Notes: a model not told the origin generated them from the sequence alone. A stretch of DNA of 17,021 nt from Oceanospirillaceae bacterium (GCA_023954795.1 JAGSHA010000028.1:1-17021); one strand, 5' to 3'; positions 1 through 7,467 are shown, counted from the first letter of the stretch. Translations and numbers: made by a program.

Positions 1-2136
1 GTGGTGAGCTGTCTGATTTCCGGTCTGATCTACTCGGCGGCGTTTAACCTGTTACCTGTTTTTGCGAAAGAGTACGACATCGTCGATTTCCAACTGTCGC
101 TTTATATGGGGGCGGCGATTCTGGGTGCATTCCTGCTTCAATTCCCGGTGGGATATCTTTCGGATCGTTTCGACCGTCGAACGGTGTTGTTGTGTCTGTT
201 GGCGTTGTCTGCGGCTAGCTGTATCGCGGTGAATGTGATGGCGCTGATGGGGATGACCTGGGCTGTCTTTCTGGCGACAGCGATCACCTGTGGCATCATC
301 GCCTGTACCTATCCGATCAGTATCTCAGAGGCGTTTGATAAGCTGCGTCAGAATGAGATGGTGGCCGCAATGGGCAGTATGATTCTGGCGTTTTCTGTCG
401 GCGGAGTACTCGGACCCTATACCGCTTCGTTGGCGATGCAGTCGTTCGGCAATAACGCGTTGTTCTATTTCTTAGCGGTGATCCAGACGCTTTTAGCGCT
501 GTTTGTGTTGTATCGCATGCAGGTGCGAGAAGCATTGCCGGTGGAAGATCAGGAGAACTTCGTTATGCAGGGGGCGGGTATGTCCGCTGCCGTTGATCTT
601 GATCCACGTACTGAATATGTCGAGTCTGAAACGCCGTTGAGTGCTGAGGCGGAAACCGTGATCAGTGTTGCACTGCATAACCCTGTTGCAGCGGTAAAAA
701 TGGCTCAGGCGATTACCTTGAGTGATCCTTCTAAAGGTGTTGAGTTGGCGGGCGTTGTTGCGGAGGTCGAGGGTGTTGATGTCTTTGACCTGTATGAAGT
801 GATGAAACAGGTGATTCCATCTCAGATCCTGAACGTGACCAATGCTATTGTGACGACGCGTCCTGAGCTGGCAACTGAGCTGGTGGCCAAGCTGGCCGGG
901 TGGTATCCCGATCAGGTGGTGAGCATTGCGCAGGAGATTGGTCGCACTTTCCCTGAACGTCGTATGGAGATGGCGCGTGCAGCGGCAGAAGCCGCACCGG
1001 AAACGGCGATTGAGGTCGCAGAGTATTATGCTCAGGTGTTTGCGGATGAACGTGAAGCACTGCGTCCGGCAGATAGGGCTGATGATACCAGTGAAGAGGA
1101 TGCGGTGAACGTCGTGTCTGAGCTCTGGGATGTGGCCCCTGATCAGGCGTTGGATATGGCTGCTACCATGGTAGATGCGGTACCGGAAACAGCCGTATCG
1201 GTGGCAGAAGAGTATATGGCCAGCGATCTGATTGAGGCTGCATTGGAAGTCAGTCAAAGCGTTGAAACATCATCGGGCAGTTCTTTAGAGCAGTTGGAAA
1301 ATGCTTATCAGCAACAGGTAGACCTAGTATCGCGACTTGCTGAGGTGGCGCCTGAACAAGCCGTTGATGTGGCTGTCGCGGTAGTAGAGGCAGAACCGGA
1401 AAGTGCATCTGAGGTAGCGGCTGAACTGGCGGGTAGCATCTCTGCATCCGAAGAGGATGTTACCGCGGAAGAAGCGGAGCAGGCCGATGAAGAGCCGGCA
1501 TATGAAGAGATGGTTGAGCTGGCATCGCGATTGGCAGAAGCGGCGCCAGAGCAGGCTGTTGATGTTGCTGTTGCTGTTGTAGAAGCAGAACCTGAAAGTG
1601 CGGCAGCTGTGGCGGCAGAGATCGCCAGTGGCTTTGGTGAATCAGAACAAGATAGCGAAGACACCGTTGTTGCAGATAACGAATCGCATGTTGCTGCGAG
1701 TGAGTCAGACGATACGGGTTATGAGTCGTCCGTTGAATTGGTGTCCCGTTTGGTTGAAGTTGCACCGGAGCAGGCGATGGATGTTGCTGTTGCAGTGGTA
1801 GAAGCCGATCCTGACAGTGCTGCGGACGTCGCAGCAGAAATGGCGGGTAACATCGCAGAGTCTGAATATGAAACTGCTGCCGAAACTGATACTAGCGTCG
1901 AAACAGATCAGGAAATGACCTCCGATACGTTAGACGATGTGTCAGAACATGAAGCGGCGGTTGAGCTGGTTCAACGTTTGTCTGAGGCAGCACCAGACAA
2001 CGCCATGGATGTTGCTGTGGCGGTTGTTGAAAATATTCCTGAAGCCGCATCGGATGTGGTTGATGCCATTAGTGCAGGGGATGAGGCAAAAGATGAGGAG
2101 TGGATGAACTCCGTGGACAATAAACCTGAATCTTGA
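1..2136 (+). CDS. MFS transporter, C-terminal half fused to a long repeat-rich tail (5' partial)
   Basis: The reading frame is open from the first base, and the GTG at base 1 is probably not the true start, because residues 1-175 are only the C-terminal six-helix half of a major facilitator. Six hydrophobic segments are visible, with an MFS motif A-like loop (GYLSDRFDRR, residues 51-60) between the second and third. The segment around TYPISISEAF and the later GGVLGPY resemble the YcaD-type group of drug/metabolite MFS carriers. From about residue 176 the protein becomes soluble, alanine/valine-rich and strongly acidic for about 535 residues. This tail carries a 15-residue repeat (listed separately) and ends NKPES. 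Ordinary MFS proteins have about 400 residues and no such tail. The transporter call is firm; substrate and tail function are unknown. The gene is followed by a 106-base gap before an EamA-type exporter on the same strand. Confidence 0.85.
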   Translation: MVSCLISGLIYSAAFNLLPVFAKEYDIVDFQLSLYMGAAILGAFLLQFPVGYLSDRFDRRTVLLCLLALSAASCIAVNVMALMGMTWAVFLATAITCGIIACTYPISISEAFDKLRQNEMVAAMGSMILAFSVGGVLGPYTASLAMQSFGNNALFYFLAVIQTLLALFVLYRMQVREALPVEDQENFVMQGAGMSAAVDLDPRTEYVESETPLSAEAETVISVALHNPVAAVKMAQAITLSDPSKGVELAGVVAEVEGVDVFDLYEVMKQVIPSQILNVTNAIVTTRPELATELVAKLAGWYPDQVVSIAQEIGRTFPERRMEMARAAAEAAPETAIEVAEYYAQVFADEREALRPADRADDTSEEDAVNVVSELWDVAPDQALDMAATMVDAVPETAVSVAEEYMASDLIEAALEVSQSVETSSGSSLEQLENAYQQQVDLVSRLAEVAPEQAVDVAVAVVEAEPESASEVAAELAGSISASEEDVTAEEAEQADEEPAYEEMVELASRLAEAAPEQAVDVAVAVVEAEPESAAAVAAEIASGFGESEQDSEDTVVADNESHVAASESDDTGYESSVELVSRLVEVAPEQAMDVAVAVVEADPDSAADVAAEMAGNIAESEYETAAETDTSVETDQEMTSDTLDDVSEHEAAVELVQRLSEAAPDNAMDVAVAVVENIPEAASDVVDAISAGDEAKDEEWMNSVDNKPES
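682..2082 (+). repeat. 15-residue proline-started helical repeats in the MFS tail
   Basis: In the MFS tail, prolines recur exactly every 15 residues at 228, 243, 273, 288, 303, 318 and 333. The slot at 258 keeps the hydrophobic register but lacks Pro. Each unit reads roughly Pro-acidic/polar-x-Ala-hydrophobic-x-hydrophobic-Ala, then a second hydrophobic run (for example PETAIEVAEYYAQVF). After a break, pairs of the same unit appear at 380/395, 451/466, 516/531, 589/604 and 665/680. The last four pairs sit in near-identical 40-residue blocks beginning near residues 440, 505, 578 and 654, separated by acidic linkers. The regular Pro spacing suggests stacked short helices. The DNA copies have diverged, so this is an old protein repeat and not a recent slippage product. 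I recognise no named family. Confidence 0.8.
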
Positions 2137-2242
2137 AGTGGTACATTTTTAGCGGCATCGCCGCGTGCTGAAGCGAAAGTACAACCAGGTCGAACCCATT
2201 GGTTAGGACCTCTAAGCTAGGATAGTGGACAGAGGGTAGCGC

Positions 2243-3109
2243 TTGAATACGGAATACATGAAAGGCTTTTTACTCACCGCATTGGGAGTATTAGTACTGA
2301 GCTTTGATGCGTTACTCATTAGGCTTATCAATTCTGAATCTTTTGACCTGCTGTTCTGGCGTGGACTGCTGCTCAGTGTCGCCGTATTTTTCTGGTGTCG
2401 CTTTCGTAAGCCAGAGCAAGCGCTCTTCAGTTGGGATGCCGCGTTTATTCGCTCTGCCTTATTGTTCGCGGTGAGTGCAATCTGTTTTGTATGGGCTATT
2501 ACGCTGACATCTGTGGCAAATGTGCTGGTGATCATCAGTGCGCAGCCACTGTTTGCGGCGGTGATGGCGAGGATCTTTCTTCGCGAAAAATCCTCGCGGG
2601 TTACATGGATTGCGATTATCGTGTCTATGCTGGGTATCGGCTGGGTGCTGGCCGGATCGTGGCAGAGTCCGAATCTGACTGGGGATTTGCTCGCACTGCT
2701 TTGTGGCTTGTCTTTATCTACCAAGTTTGTGAATGATCGTGCGAATTCAAAACGCAATATGACACCGGCACTGATACTCTCCGGGCTGATTATTGCGGTG
2801 ATTAGCCTAATCTTTGGCTCGCCGTTTAGCTTGCAAGGTCCCGAGTGGGGTTGGATGTTGCTGCTGTGTCTCGTTATTTTGCCTCTGGCCTTTATTCTTA
2901 TTACCCTTGGCCCGATGAGAATTCCCGCCGCAGAGGTGGGTATGCTGATGTTACTGGAAACCGCAATGGGGCCGCTATGGACATGGCTTTGGTTGGATGA
3001 AGTGCCCAGCTTACAGGCAGTGCAGGGTGGGGCGGTGGTCATTGGGACGCTGTTGGTTCATGGTTTGATTCAGTGGCGTAGGAATCAGCGCAAACGTCAA
3101 ACGGTGTAG
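2243..3109 (+). CDS. DMT superfamily EamA-type transporter
   Basis: This 288-residue, very hydrophobic protein has the length and layout of the drug/metabolite transporter family: two EamA halves with about ten membrane helices in total. The first half contains the typical FWRG motif near the second helix and a helix ending ITLTSVANVLVI. The second half contains AAEVGMLMLLE, typical of the ninth helix. It should act in the inner membrane as a small-molecule exporter or importer; the substrate cannot be read from sequence. I kept the TTG start at 2243 because AGAGGG at 2231-2236 is six bases upstream. The alternative ATG at 2258 gives a protein five residues shorter and has no comparable ribosome binding site. 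It may be cotranscribed with the MFS gene upstream, but the 106-base gap leaves room for its own promoter. Confidence 0.85.
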   Translation: MNTEYMKGFLLTALGVLVLSFDALLIRLINSESFDLLFWRGLLLSVAVFFWCRFRKPEQALFSWDAAFIRSALLFAVSAICFVWAITLTSVANVLVIISAQPLFAAVMARIFLREKSSRVTWIAIIVSMLGIGWVLAGSWQSPNLTGDLLALLCGLSLSTKFVNDRANSKRNMTPALILSGLIIAVISLIFGSPFSLQGPEWGWMLLLCLVILPLAFILITLGPMRIPAAEVGMLMLLETAMGPLWTWLWLDEVPSLQAVQGGAVVIGTLLVHGLIQWRRNQRKRQTV

Positions 3110-3180
3110 TTGACGGGCGTATCGGCTATGAATACGCTGGTTTTATCTACGGTTATCAAGGACTGACCTGTCTGTTACTG

Positions 3181-3720
3181 ATGGCAATAAGGATGAACGA
3201 TATTTCTCCCAATGATATAGATCCTATCGACATTCCCGTGGTCGCTGCTAAGCGAATGCGTTGGTTACTGATTCTGGCAACAGCTTTGTTTGTGACCGGG
3301 ATATGCTTGCCGATGATAACCATCAGCAAGTTCATTGTGGTCAGCAACTCCTTTTCCGTCATATCCGGTGTGCTTGAACTCCTCAGCAATGGCCAAGTGC
3401 TGTTATTCGCAGTCGTTGCAGGCTTTAGCATTGTGCTGCCGCTACTGAAAATAGGCGTATTGTTCAAGCTGCTGAGTGCCGGGTCATTCCAAACGCCCAA
3501 GATGAAACGTTACCTGCATCTGATGCATGAGTACGGGCGTTGGGCGATGTTAGACGTTATGGTTGTTGCCGTCTTGATCGTGACGGTGAAGCTCGATGCC
3601 ATTGCCAGTATAGAAGTACATGGGGGGCTTTATGTCTTTGGCGCTTCTGTATTACTGATCATGTTGATTACCAACAAAGTTGTGCGGCTGACAACTCACC
3701 AAGGTGAATCGTCCCCTTAA
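3181..3720 (+). CDS. PqiA-domain (paraquat-inducible protein A family) membrane protein, single-domain
   Basis: This 179-residue protein has four predicted membrane helices at about residues 26-46, 71-95, 120-139 and 148-165. Its YGRWAMLDVMVVAVL stretch (residues 118-132) is the signature seen in PqiA/YebS proteins. Canonical PqiA carries two such domains and is followed by pqiB and pqiC, which build an inner-to-outer membrane lipid transport bridge. Here there is one domain and no MCE-domain partner nearby, so a role in envelope lipid traffic is only an inference from the family. The start is uncertain: ATG 3181 has no well-placed ribosome binding site, and ATG 3193, four codons later, follows AAGG too closely. 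The next gene is on the same strand after about 160 bases. Confidence 0.8.
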   Translation: MAIRMNDISPNDIDPIDIPVVAAKRMRWLLILATALFVTGICLPMITISKFIVVSNSFSVISGVLELLSNGQVLLFAVVAGFSIVLPLLKIGVLFKLLSAGSFQTPKMKRYLHLMHEYGRWAMLDVMVVAVLIVTVKLDAIASIEVHGGLYVFGASVLLIMLITNKVVRLTTHQGESSP

Positions 3721-3881
3721 AGGGGTAGGATTTAGTGCTCCATCGACGTATTTTGAGTGGAGAGCCGCAGTCATTCGCTTTTATAATCCCTGTCCTGATA
3801 GATGGCGCGAGGAAAGTGTTCATAGTCTCGCGGTATAGTAGCCCCTTATTTTTTAGCTTAGTTAAGCTTTTGGATCGTTTT

Positions 3882-4460
3882 ATGTTTCTTCTCCGATTGA
3901 TATTAGTCGCTTCTCTGTTTCCGTTATACGCATCGGCCGCATCACTCACAGGTGTCAATGCGGGTGTGACACCTTATGCTTGCACGGATACGGGGGCGCA
4001 ATATCTGTTGGCGTATGATTCTCATCCGAAACGACAGGGCTGGGGAGCTTTTGGTGGTGGACCGAAGGGAGATGAAACAGCAAGGCAAACCGCGTTGCGT
4101 GAGCTGTATGAAGAAACGAACTGTGTGTTTGATGAGGAAACGCTACGAACACTTAAGCTGAAAGGGCCAAGTAAGTCCGGGCGTTTTTACAGCTACGTTG
4201 CGGAAGTGCCGTTCTTCCAGCTCACCGATATATCGGCTCCACGCACCTGTCGTGATGTTGAACGGTCACAGTGGATATGGATACCTCATGAATCTTTGAT
4301 TAAGGGCCTGAACAGTACTGATTCGAGTCCTGTTATCGTTATCCCGGGCCAACAGGAATTTCGGTTTCCGCTTTGGCGTGGTGCGGCAAAATCGTTACGT
4401 AATTCGATGGCTGATGGTTTCCTGAGCCTCAGCGATCCGTGTCCAAGATCGGATTTCTGA
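3882..4460 (+). CDS. Nudix hydrolase with predicted signal peptide
   Basis: The frame is open from 3735, but I place the start at ATG 3882. From there the protein opens with a classical signal peptide (MFLLRLILVASLFPLYASA, cleavage near residue 19-20); the upstream extension has no comparable feature. The protein has 192 residues. A Nudix box runs from Gly59 to Cys81: Gly59, Glu65, then RELYEE (73-78), the Mg-binding core of pyrophosphohydrolases that cleave nucleoside diphosphates linked to another moiety. The conserved Gly after Glu-Glu-x is Asn80 here. Four cysteines in the mature part fit an oxidising compartment. Nudix enzymes are normally cytoplasmic, so export is notable; the substrate is unknown. 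A TATAAT at 3782-3787 could be a -10 element, but no matching -35 was found. Confidence 0.78.
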   Translation: MFLLRLILVASLFPLYASAASLTGVNAGVTPYACTDTGAQYLLAYDSHPKRQGWGAFGGGPKGDETARQTALRELYEETNCVFDEETLRTLKLKGPSKSGRFYSYVAEVPFFQLTDISAPRTCRDVERSQWIWIPHESLIKGLNSTDSSPVIVIPGQQEFRFPLWRGAAKSLRNSMADGFLSLSDPCPRSDF

Positions 4461-4537
4461 AAACCCTTCAATCGCCTAACTGAATGCTTCAGGGCCAAGA
4501 CATATGATCCCCGTGTGCAGCCGTTGTATTACTGAAT

Positions 4538-4568
4538 TTGACTCTCCCCTAAGGGCCGACCTTAACCT
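4538..4568 (+). promoter_or_regulatory. MerR-type promoter with 19-bp spacer and internal dyad
   Basis: TTGACT at 4538-4543 and TAACCT at 4563-4568 are separated by 19 bases, the overlong spacing typical of promoters that MerR-family proteins distort to activate. The spacer contains the dyad CCCT-A-AGGG at 4547-4555, with further partial symmetry (TC on the left, GA on the right). It lies 34 bases upstream of the MerR-family gene, so autoregulation is the natural reading. The dyad and spacing are visible in the sequence; binding is inferred. Confidence 0.62.
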
Positions 4569-4602
4569 CCCTGTCAGAACAGGTGAGGTGTGACTTCCAG
4601 AT

Positions 4603-5415
4603 ATGTATAGCATCGGTGAATTCTCAAAAATCAGTGGCTTAACGGTCAAAGCGTTACGTCTTTATCACGACAAGCAGATTTTGATTCCCAACTATGTGGA
4701 TCAGAGCTCAGGTTATCGGTATTACGGAAAAGCCGATATTGATAAAGCTCGCGTGATTATTGCGTTGAAGTCGATGCGGTTTTCGTTGACTGAGATCCAG
4801 TCATTAATGGCGAACTGCGCTGATGACGGTGATATTTTGTCATTTTTGCAGTCTCGACAGGCTGCAGTAAAAAAGGAAGTTCAGGCGCTCACCTCCATTT
4901 CCAGAGCGATCGACACGATCGTCAGAAAAGAGACAGAGGTGAAGAAGATGAAAGATCAGGATAGTTATCAGGTTGAGATAAAAGTGCTGCCCGAGTTGCA
5001 GGTACTCACGACACGCTGGAAAGGGGCTTATCAGGACACGGGTAAAGCGATGTCTCTGTTGTATAAAGCCGCCGGACGCCATGCTGGAGGTACCGCGTTG
5101 AATCTTTATTACGACGGTGAATACAAAGAGCAGGATGCGGATATAGAATCCTGTTTGCCGGTCAAGCGAGAGAGAACTGCGAAAAACTGTGAGTTCAAAA
5201 TATTGCCCGCGGGAGAGTTTGTCACGCTGATTCACAAAGGGGCTTATGAGACCATCGGACGTAGTTATGCGAGGTTATTTGATTATCTGAATGCTCAGGG
5301 TTTAAAGACAACGTTGCCAACACGTGAGGTTTACCTGAAAGGCCCGGGACTGCTTTTTAAAGGCAATCCCGAGCGCTATCTGACCGAACTCCAGATTCAG
5401 CTTAGCGCTGACTAA
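4603..5415 (+). CDS. MerR family regulator with GyrI-like effector-binding domain
   Basis: This 270-residue protein begins with a MerR winged helix-turn-helix (MYSIGEFSKISGLTVKALRL, then the wing around SGYRYYG). A helical linker at about 75-118 would form the dimer coiled coil. Residues from about 123 to the end form a GyrI-like/effector domain of the BmrR type, with a conserved acidic position in REVYLKGP near the C-terminus. Such regulators sense amphipathic or cationic compounds and activate promoters with 19-bp spacers. GAGGTG at 4585-4590 precedes the ATG by 12 bases. No target gene other than itself lies immediately downstream, because the next gene (leuA) is convergent. The upstream Nudix gene ends 142 bases earlier and is probably a separate unit. 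The ligand is unknown. Confidence 0.88.
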   Translation: MYSIGEFSKISGLTVKALRLYHDKQILIPNYVDQSSGYRYYGKADIDKARVIIALKSMRFSLTEIQSLMANCADDGDILSFLQSRQAAVKKEVQALTSISRAIDTIVRKETEVKKMKDQDSYQVEIKVLPELQVLTTRWKGAYQDTGKAMSLLYKAAGRHAGGTALNLYYDGEYKEQDADIESCLPVKRERTAKNCEFKILPAGEFVTLIHKGAYETIGRSYARLFDYLNAQGLKTTLPTREVYLKGPGLLFKGNPERYLTELQIQLSAD

Positions 5416-5435
5416 CCCTGTTACTACTCTCGAGC

Positions 5436-5465
5436 CTGTTGCGCGGTATCAGGCCGCGACAACAG
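5436..5465. terminator. Bulged GC-rich stem-loop between convergent merR-type gene and leuA
   Basis: CTGTTG-CGCGG at 5436-5446 can pair with CCGCG-(A)-CAACAG at 5454-5465, giving 11 base pairs with one bulged A and a 7-base loop. It covers the leuA stop codon and lies 20 bases past the stop of the MerR-type gene. Neither strand has a U-run after the stem, so it is not a classical intrinsic terminator. It may protect 3' ends or pause polymerase from both sides. The structure is seen; the role is a guess. Confidence 0.35.
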
Positions 5466-7107
5466 CGTGCTGGCTGCTACGGCTGAATGCCGTCAATACA
5501 GCCTGCAGTGTGGCGGCTGAGGTATCAGCTGCCACGGCCACGGCGAAGTGTTGCTCACCATCAAGCTTAACGCCGACACAAGCACGCGCTTTGGCACCAG
5601 TGCCTTTGGATACCGCGAACTCATCAAAGTGGGTGACTTCAAGCTCGCAACCAAACTGATCGGTCAAAGCTGCACAGAGCGCACCGACTGCACCGGAGCA
5701 GGTGCCTTGCAGCTTATGACCCGCCACGCGGACTTCTGCCTGAATCTGGTCACCTTCATTGTGCAGGTCATATCCATCCAGCACCCACGCTTCAGCTACC
5801 GTTTCAAAGTTATCTTCGTACAGCGCTTTGATCTCAGCAGGTGAGATTTCACGACCGGTCACTTCGGTGGCTTTCTGCACCACTTTACTCAGCTCTGCGT
5901 GCATCCATTTTGGCAGTTCGATGCCATAGTCGCGTTCCAGAACCAGCGCTACGCCGCCTTTTCCGCTCTGGCTATTGATACGGACAACTGCATCGTATTC
6001 CCGGCCAATATCCAATGGATCGATTGGCAGGTACGCCACGTCCCAGTGCTGGAGCTCATGGGTGTCGTGGTACGCCATTGATTTGCGAATCGCATCCTGA
6101 TGACTGCCAGAGAAAGCGGTGTATACCAGCTCTCCAGCCCACGGATGACGTGCAGGTACCGGCAGTTCACTGCAATACTCAACAGTCTCGATGATCTCTG
6201 AGATGTTGGAGAAATCCAGTTTAGGGTCAACACCTTGAGAGTAAAGGTTCATCCCCATGGTGATGATATCCATATTGCCGGTACGCTCGCCGTTCCCCAT
6301 CAATGTACCTTCAACACGATCAGCACCGGCCATTACTGCCAGCTCAGCAGCAGCTACCGCGCAGCCACGATCGTTGTGGGTGTGCAGGCTGATACGCACA
6401 TGTTCACGTTGTTTCAGGTTGCGACAGAAGTATTCGACCTGATCGGCAAAAATGTTCGGCGTAGACATCTCGACGGTTGATGGCAGGTTGATAACCACTT
6501 TCTGGCCGTTTTCTGGCTGCCATTCGGCGATCACTTTGTCACAGACATCTACGGCATAATCCATCTCGGTACCGGTGAAACTCTCTGGCGAATACTGGAA
6601 ACTCCAATCGGTATCCGGGTGCTGTGCTGCGTACTGTTTTAACCACTTTGCGCCTTGCACAGCGATATTGGTGATGCCGTCACGGTCTAAGCCAAACACC
6701 TGATCACGCTGAACGGTGGAGGTGGAGTTGTAGACGTGAACAATCGCCTGCTTAATACCTTTCAGAGATTCAAAGGTACGCTGGATCAACTCTTCGCGTG
6801 CCTGAACCAATACCTGAATCGTGACATCGTCAGGGATCATCTCCTCATCGATCAACTTGCGCATGAATTCGTAGTCGGGCAATGAGGCCGAAGGGAAACC
6901 TACTTCGATCTCTTTAAAGCCCAATTTCACCAGCAACTGGAACAAGCGGGCTTTTTTCTCAACCGACATCGGGTTGATCAGCGCCTGATTGCCATCGCGT
7001 AGATCAACACTGCACCAGTCGGGAGCCTGAGTGATCTGCTTGTCCGGCCAAGTGCGGTCTGTCAGACGAAGCGCTGGAAAGGGACTGTATTTACGATGGT
7101 CAAACAT
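5449..7107 (-). CDS. leuA: 2-isopropylmalate synthase
   Basis: This enzyme condenses acetyl-CoA with 2-oxoisovalerate, the first committed step of leucine synthesis, in the cytoplasm. The 552-residue length matches the longer LeuA type. An HMGL-like TIM barrel occupies about residues 30-310: VDLRDGNQAL (35-44) carries the catalytic Arg37 and metal-binding Asp38, and HTHNDRG (242-248) supplies the two metal-binding histidines. GNGERTGN follows shortly after. The C-terminal part, from about 430, is the regulatory LeuA dimer domain (HKLQGTCSGAVGALCAALT and the following segment) that normally binds leucine for feedback inhibition. AGGAAT lies about seven bases before the ATG. It is divergent from an Lrp/AsnC regulator, with a long leader that contains a hairpin. 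leuBCD are not in the window, as expected for an isolated leuA of this type. Confidence 0.96.
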   Translation of the reverse strand: MFDHRKYSPFPALRLTDRTWPDKQITQAPDWCSVDLRDGNQALINPMSVEKKARLFQLLVKLGFKEIEVGFPSASLPDYEFMRKLIDEEMIPDDVTIQVLVQAREELIQRTFESLKGIKQAIVHVYNSTSTVQRDQVFGLDRDGITNIAVQGAKWLKQYAAQHPDTDWSFQYSPESFTGTEMDYAVDVCDKVIAEWQPENGQKVVINLPSTVEMSTPNIFADQVEYFCRNLKQREHVRISLHTHNDRGCAVAAAELAVMAGADRVEGTLMGNGERTGNMDIITMGMNLYSQGVDPKLDFSNISEIIETVEYCSELPVPARHPWAGELVYTAFSGSHQDAIRKSMAYHDTHELQHWDVAYLPIDPLDIGREYDAVVRINSQSGKGGVALVLERDYGIELPKWMHAELSKVVQKATEVTGREISPAEIKALYEDNFETVAEAWVLDGYDLHNEGDQIQAEVRVAGHKLQGTCSGAVGALCAALTDQFGCELEVTHFDEFAVSKGTGAKARACVGVKLDGEQHFAVAVAADTSAATLQAVLTAFSRSSQHAVVAA

Positions 7108-7168
7108 AAAACTATTCCTGAGTTTAGGTGTTGCTGGGATGTTAAATATATCGGTGGTCTATGCCTTA

Positions 7169-7198
7169 AAGCCCCGCATTTTGGCAGAGACGGGGCTT
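7169..7198 (-). promoter_or_regulatory. Hairpin in the leuA leader (possible attenuator)
   Basis: AAGCCCCG at 7169-7176 and CGGGGCTT at 7191-7198 form a perfect 8-bp stem with a 14-base loop, 62 bases upstream of the leuA ATG. On the leuA strand the stem is followed by only TAAGGC after the last paired U, so the U-tract is poor. No Leu-codon-rich leader ORF is visible. It could be a weak attenuator, a protein-binding RNA element or a remnant. Confidence 0.4.
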
Positions 7199-7378
7199 CA
7201 GGTTTTCTGTGCACTTTTGGCGCTCGGGCGTGGTTCGATAAACCGGGAAAGTGACAGGTGATACCAGCTTGTGGCTGTTAAACCGCCGGTGACCGATAAG
7301 CCGCCGGGTATCTGCTTTCCGTGTATTGCTGGTGTTTCTGTCGAAGCAGCCAACGAGAGATAGTTTAGGCAAAGTGCC

Positions 7379-7467
7379 GCGCAATTAATCCGCTAAATTC
7401 AATGAATTAACGCTATTTGCGCAATAAGATTAAAGGTATTAAGATTTTATATCTAATAATATTGCGT
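7379..7467. promoter_or_regulatory. Three phased half-sites, candidate Lrp/AsnC-family operator
   Basis: GCGCAAT occurs at 7379-7385 and 7419-7425, exactly 40 bases apart. An inverted copy, ATTGCGT, lies at 7461-7467, about 42 bases further on. The second and third copies extend into a 13-bp inverted repeat (7420-7432 against 7454-7466) with 11 of 13 positions matching. Spacing by near-integral helical turns next to an Lrp-family gene fits binding by an octameric or multi-dimer Lrp protein, controlling its own gene and leuA. The repeats are seen; binding is inferred. Confidence 0.5.
7417..7445 (+). promoter_or_regulatory. Candidate sigma70 promoter for the Lrp-family gene
   Basis: TTGCGC at 7417-7422 and TAAGAT at 7440-7445 are separated by 17 bases. 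They would start transcription near 7452, about 30 bases before the ATG. The -35 element overlaps a GCGCAAT half-site, which would allow autorepression. Confidence 0.45.

Noticed and set aside
493..1257. 254-codon minus-strand frame opposite the MFS tail
   Set aside because: It is a shadow of a repetitive, GC-biased coding region; its product is rich in His and Arg, as expected of an antisense frame.
1318..2082. The MFS tail repeats as a DNA-level tandem repeat or recombination hotspot
   Set aside because: Unit spacing varies (65, 73 and 76 codons) and synonymous positions differ, so similarity is at the protein level.
2152..2164. GCGGC-ATC-GCCGC hairpin after the MFS gene as a terminator
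   Set aside because: The T-run lies before the stem on the + strand and gives A residues after it on the - strand, so it does not fit an intrinsic terminator in either direction.
2212..3042. 276-codon minus-strand frame opposite the EamA transporter
   Set aside because: The plus-strand frame encodes a clear ten-helix transporter; the opposite product has no recognisable features.
3713..3725. CCCCTTAAAGGGG at the end of the PqiA-like gene as a terminator
   Set aside because: The usable stem is only about four base pairs with no following T-run.
7166..7384. 72-codon minus-strand frame inside the leuA leader, a possible leader peptide
   Set aside because: It starts with TTG, is not leucine-rich and has no ribosome binding site; its end at the hairpin is recorded as an observation only.
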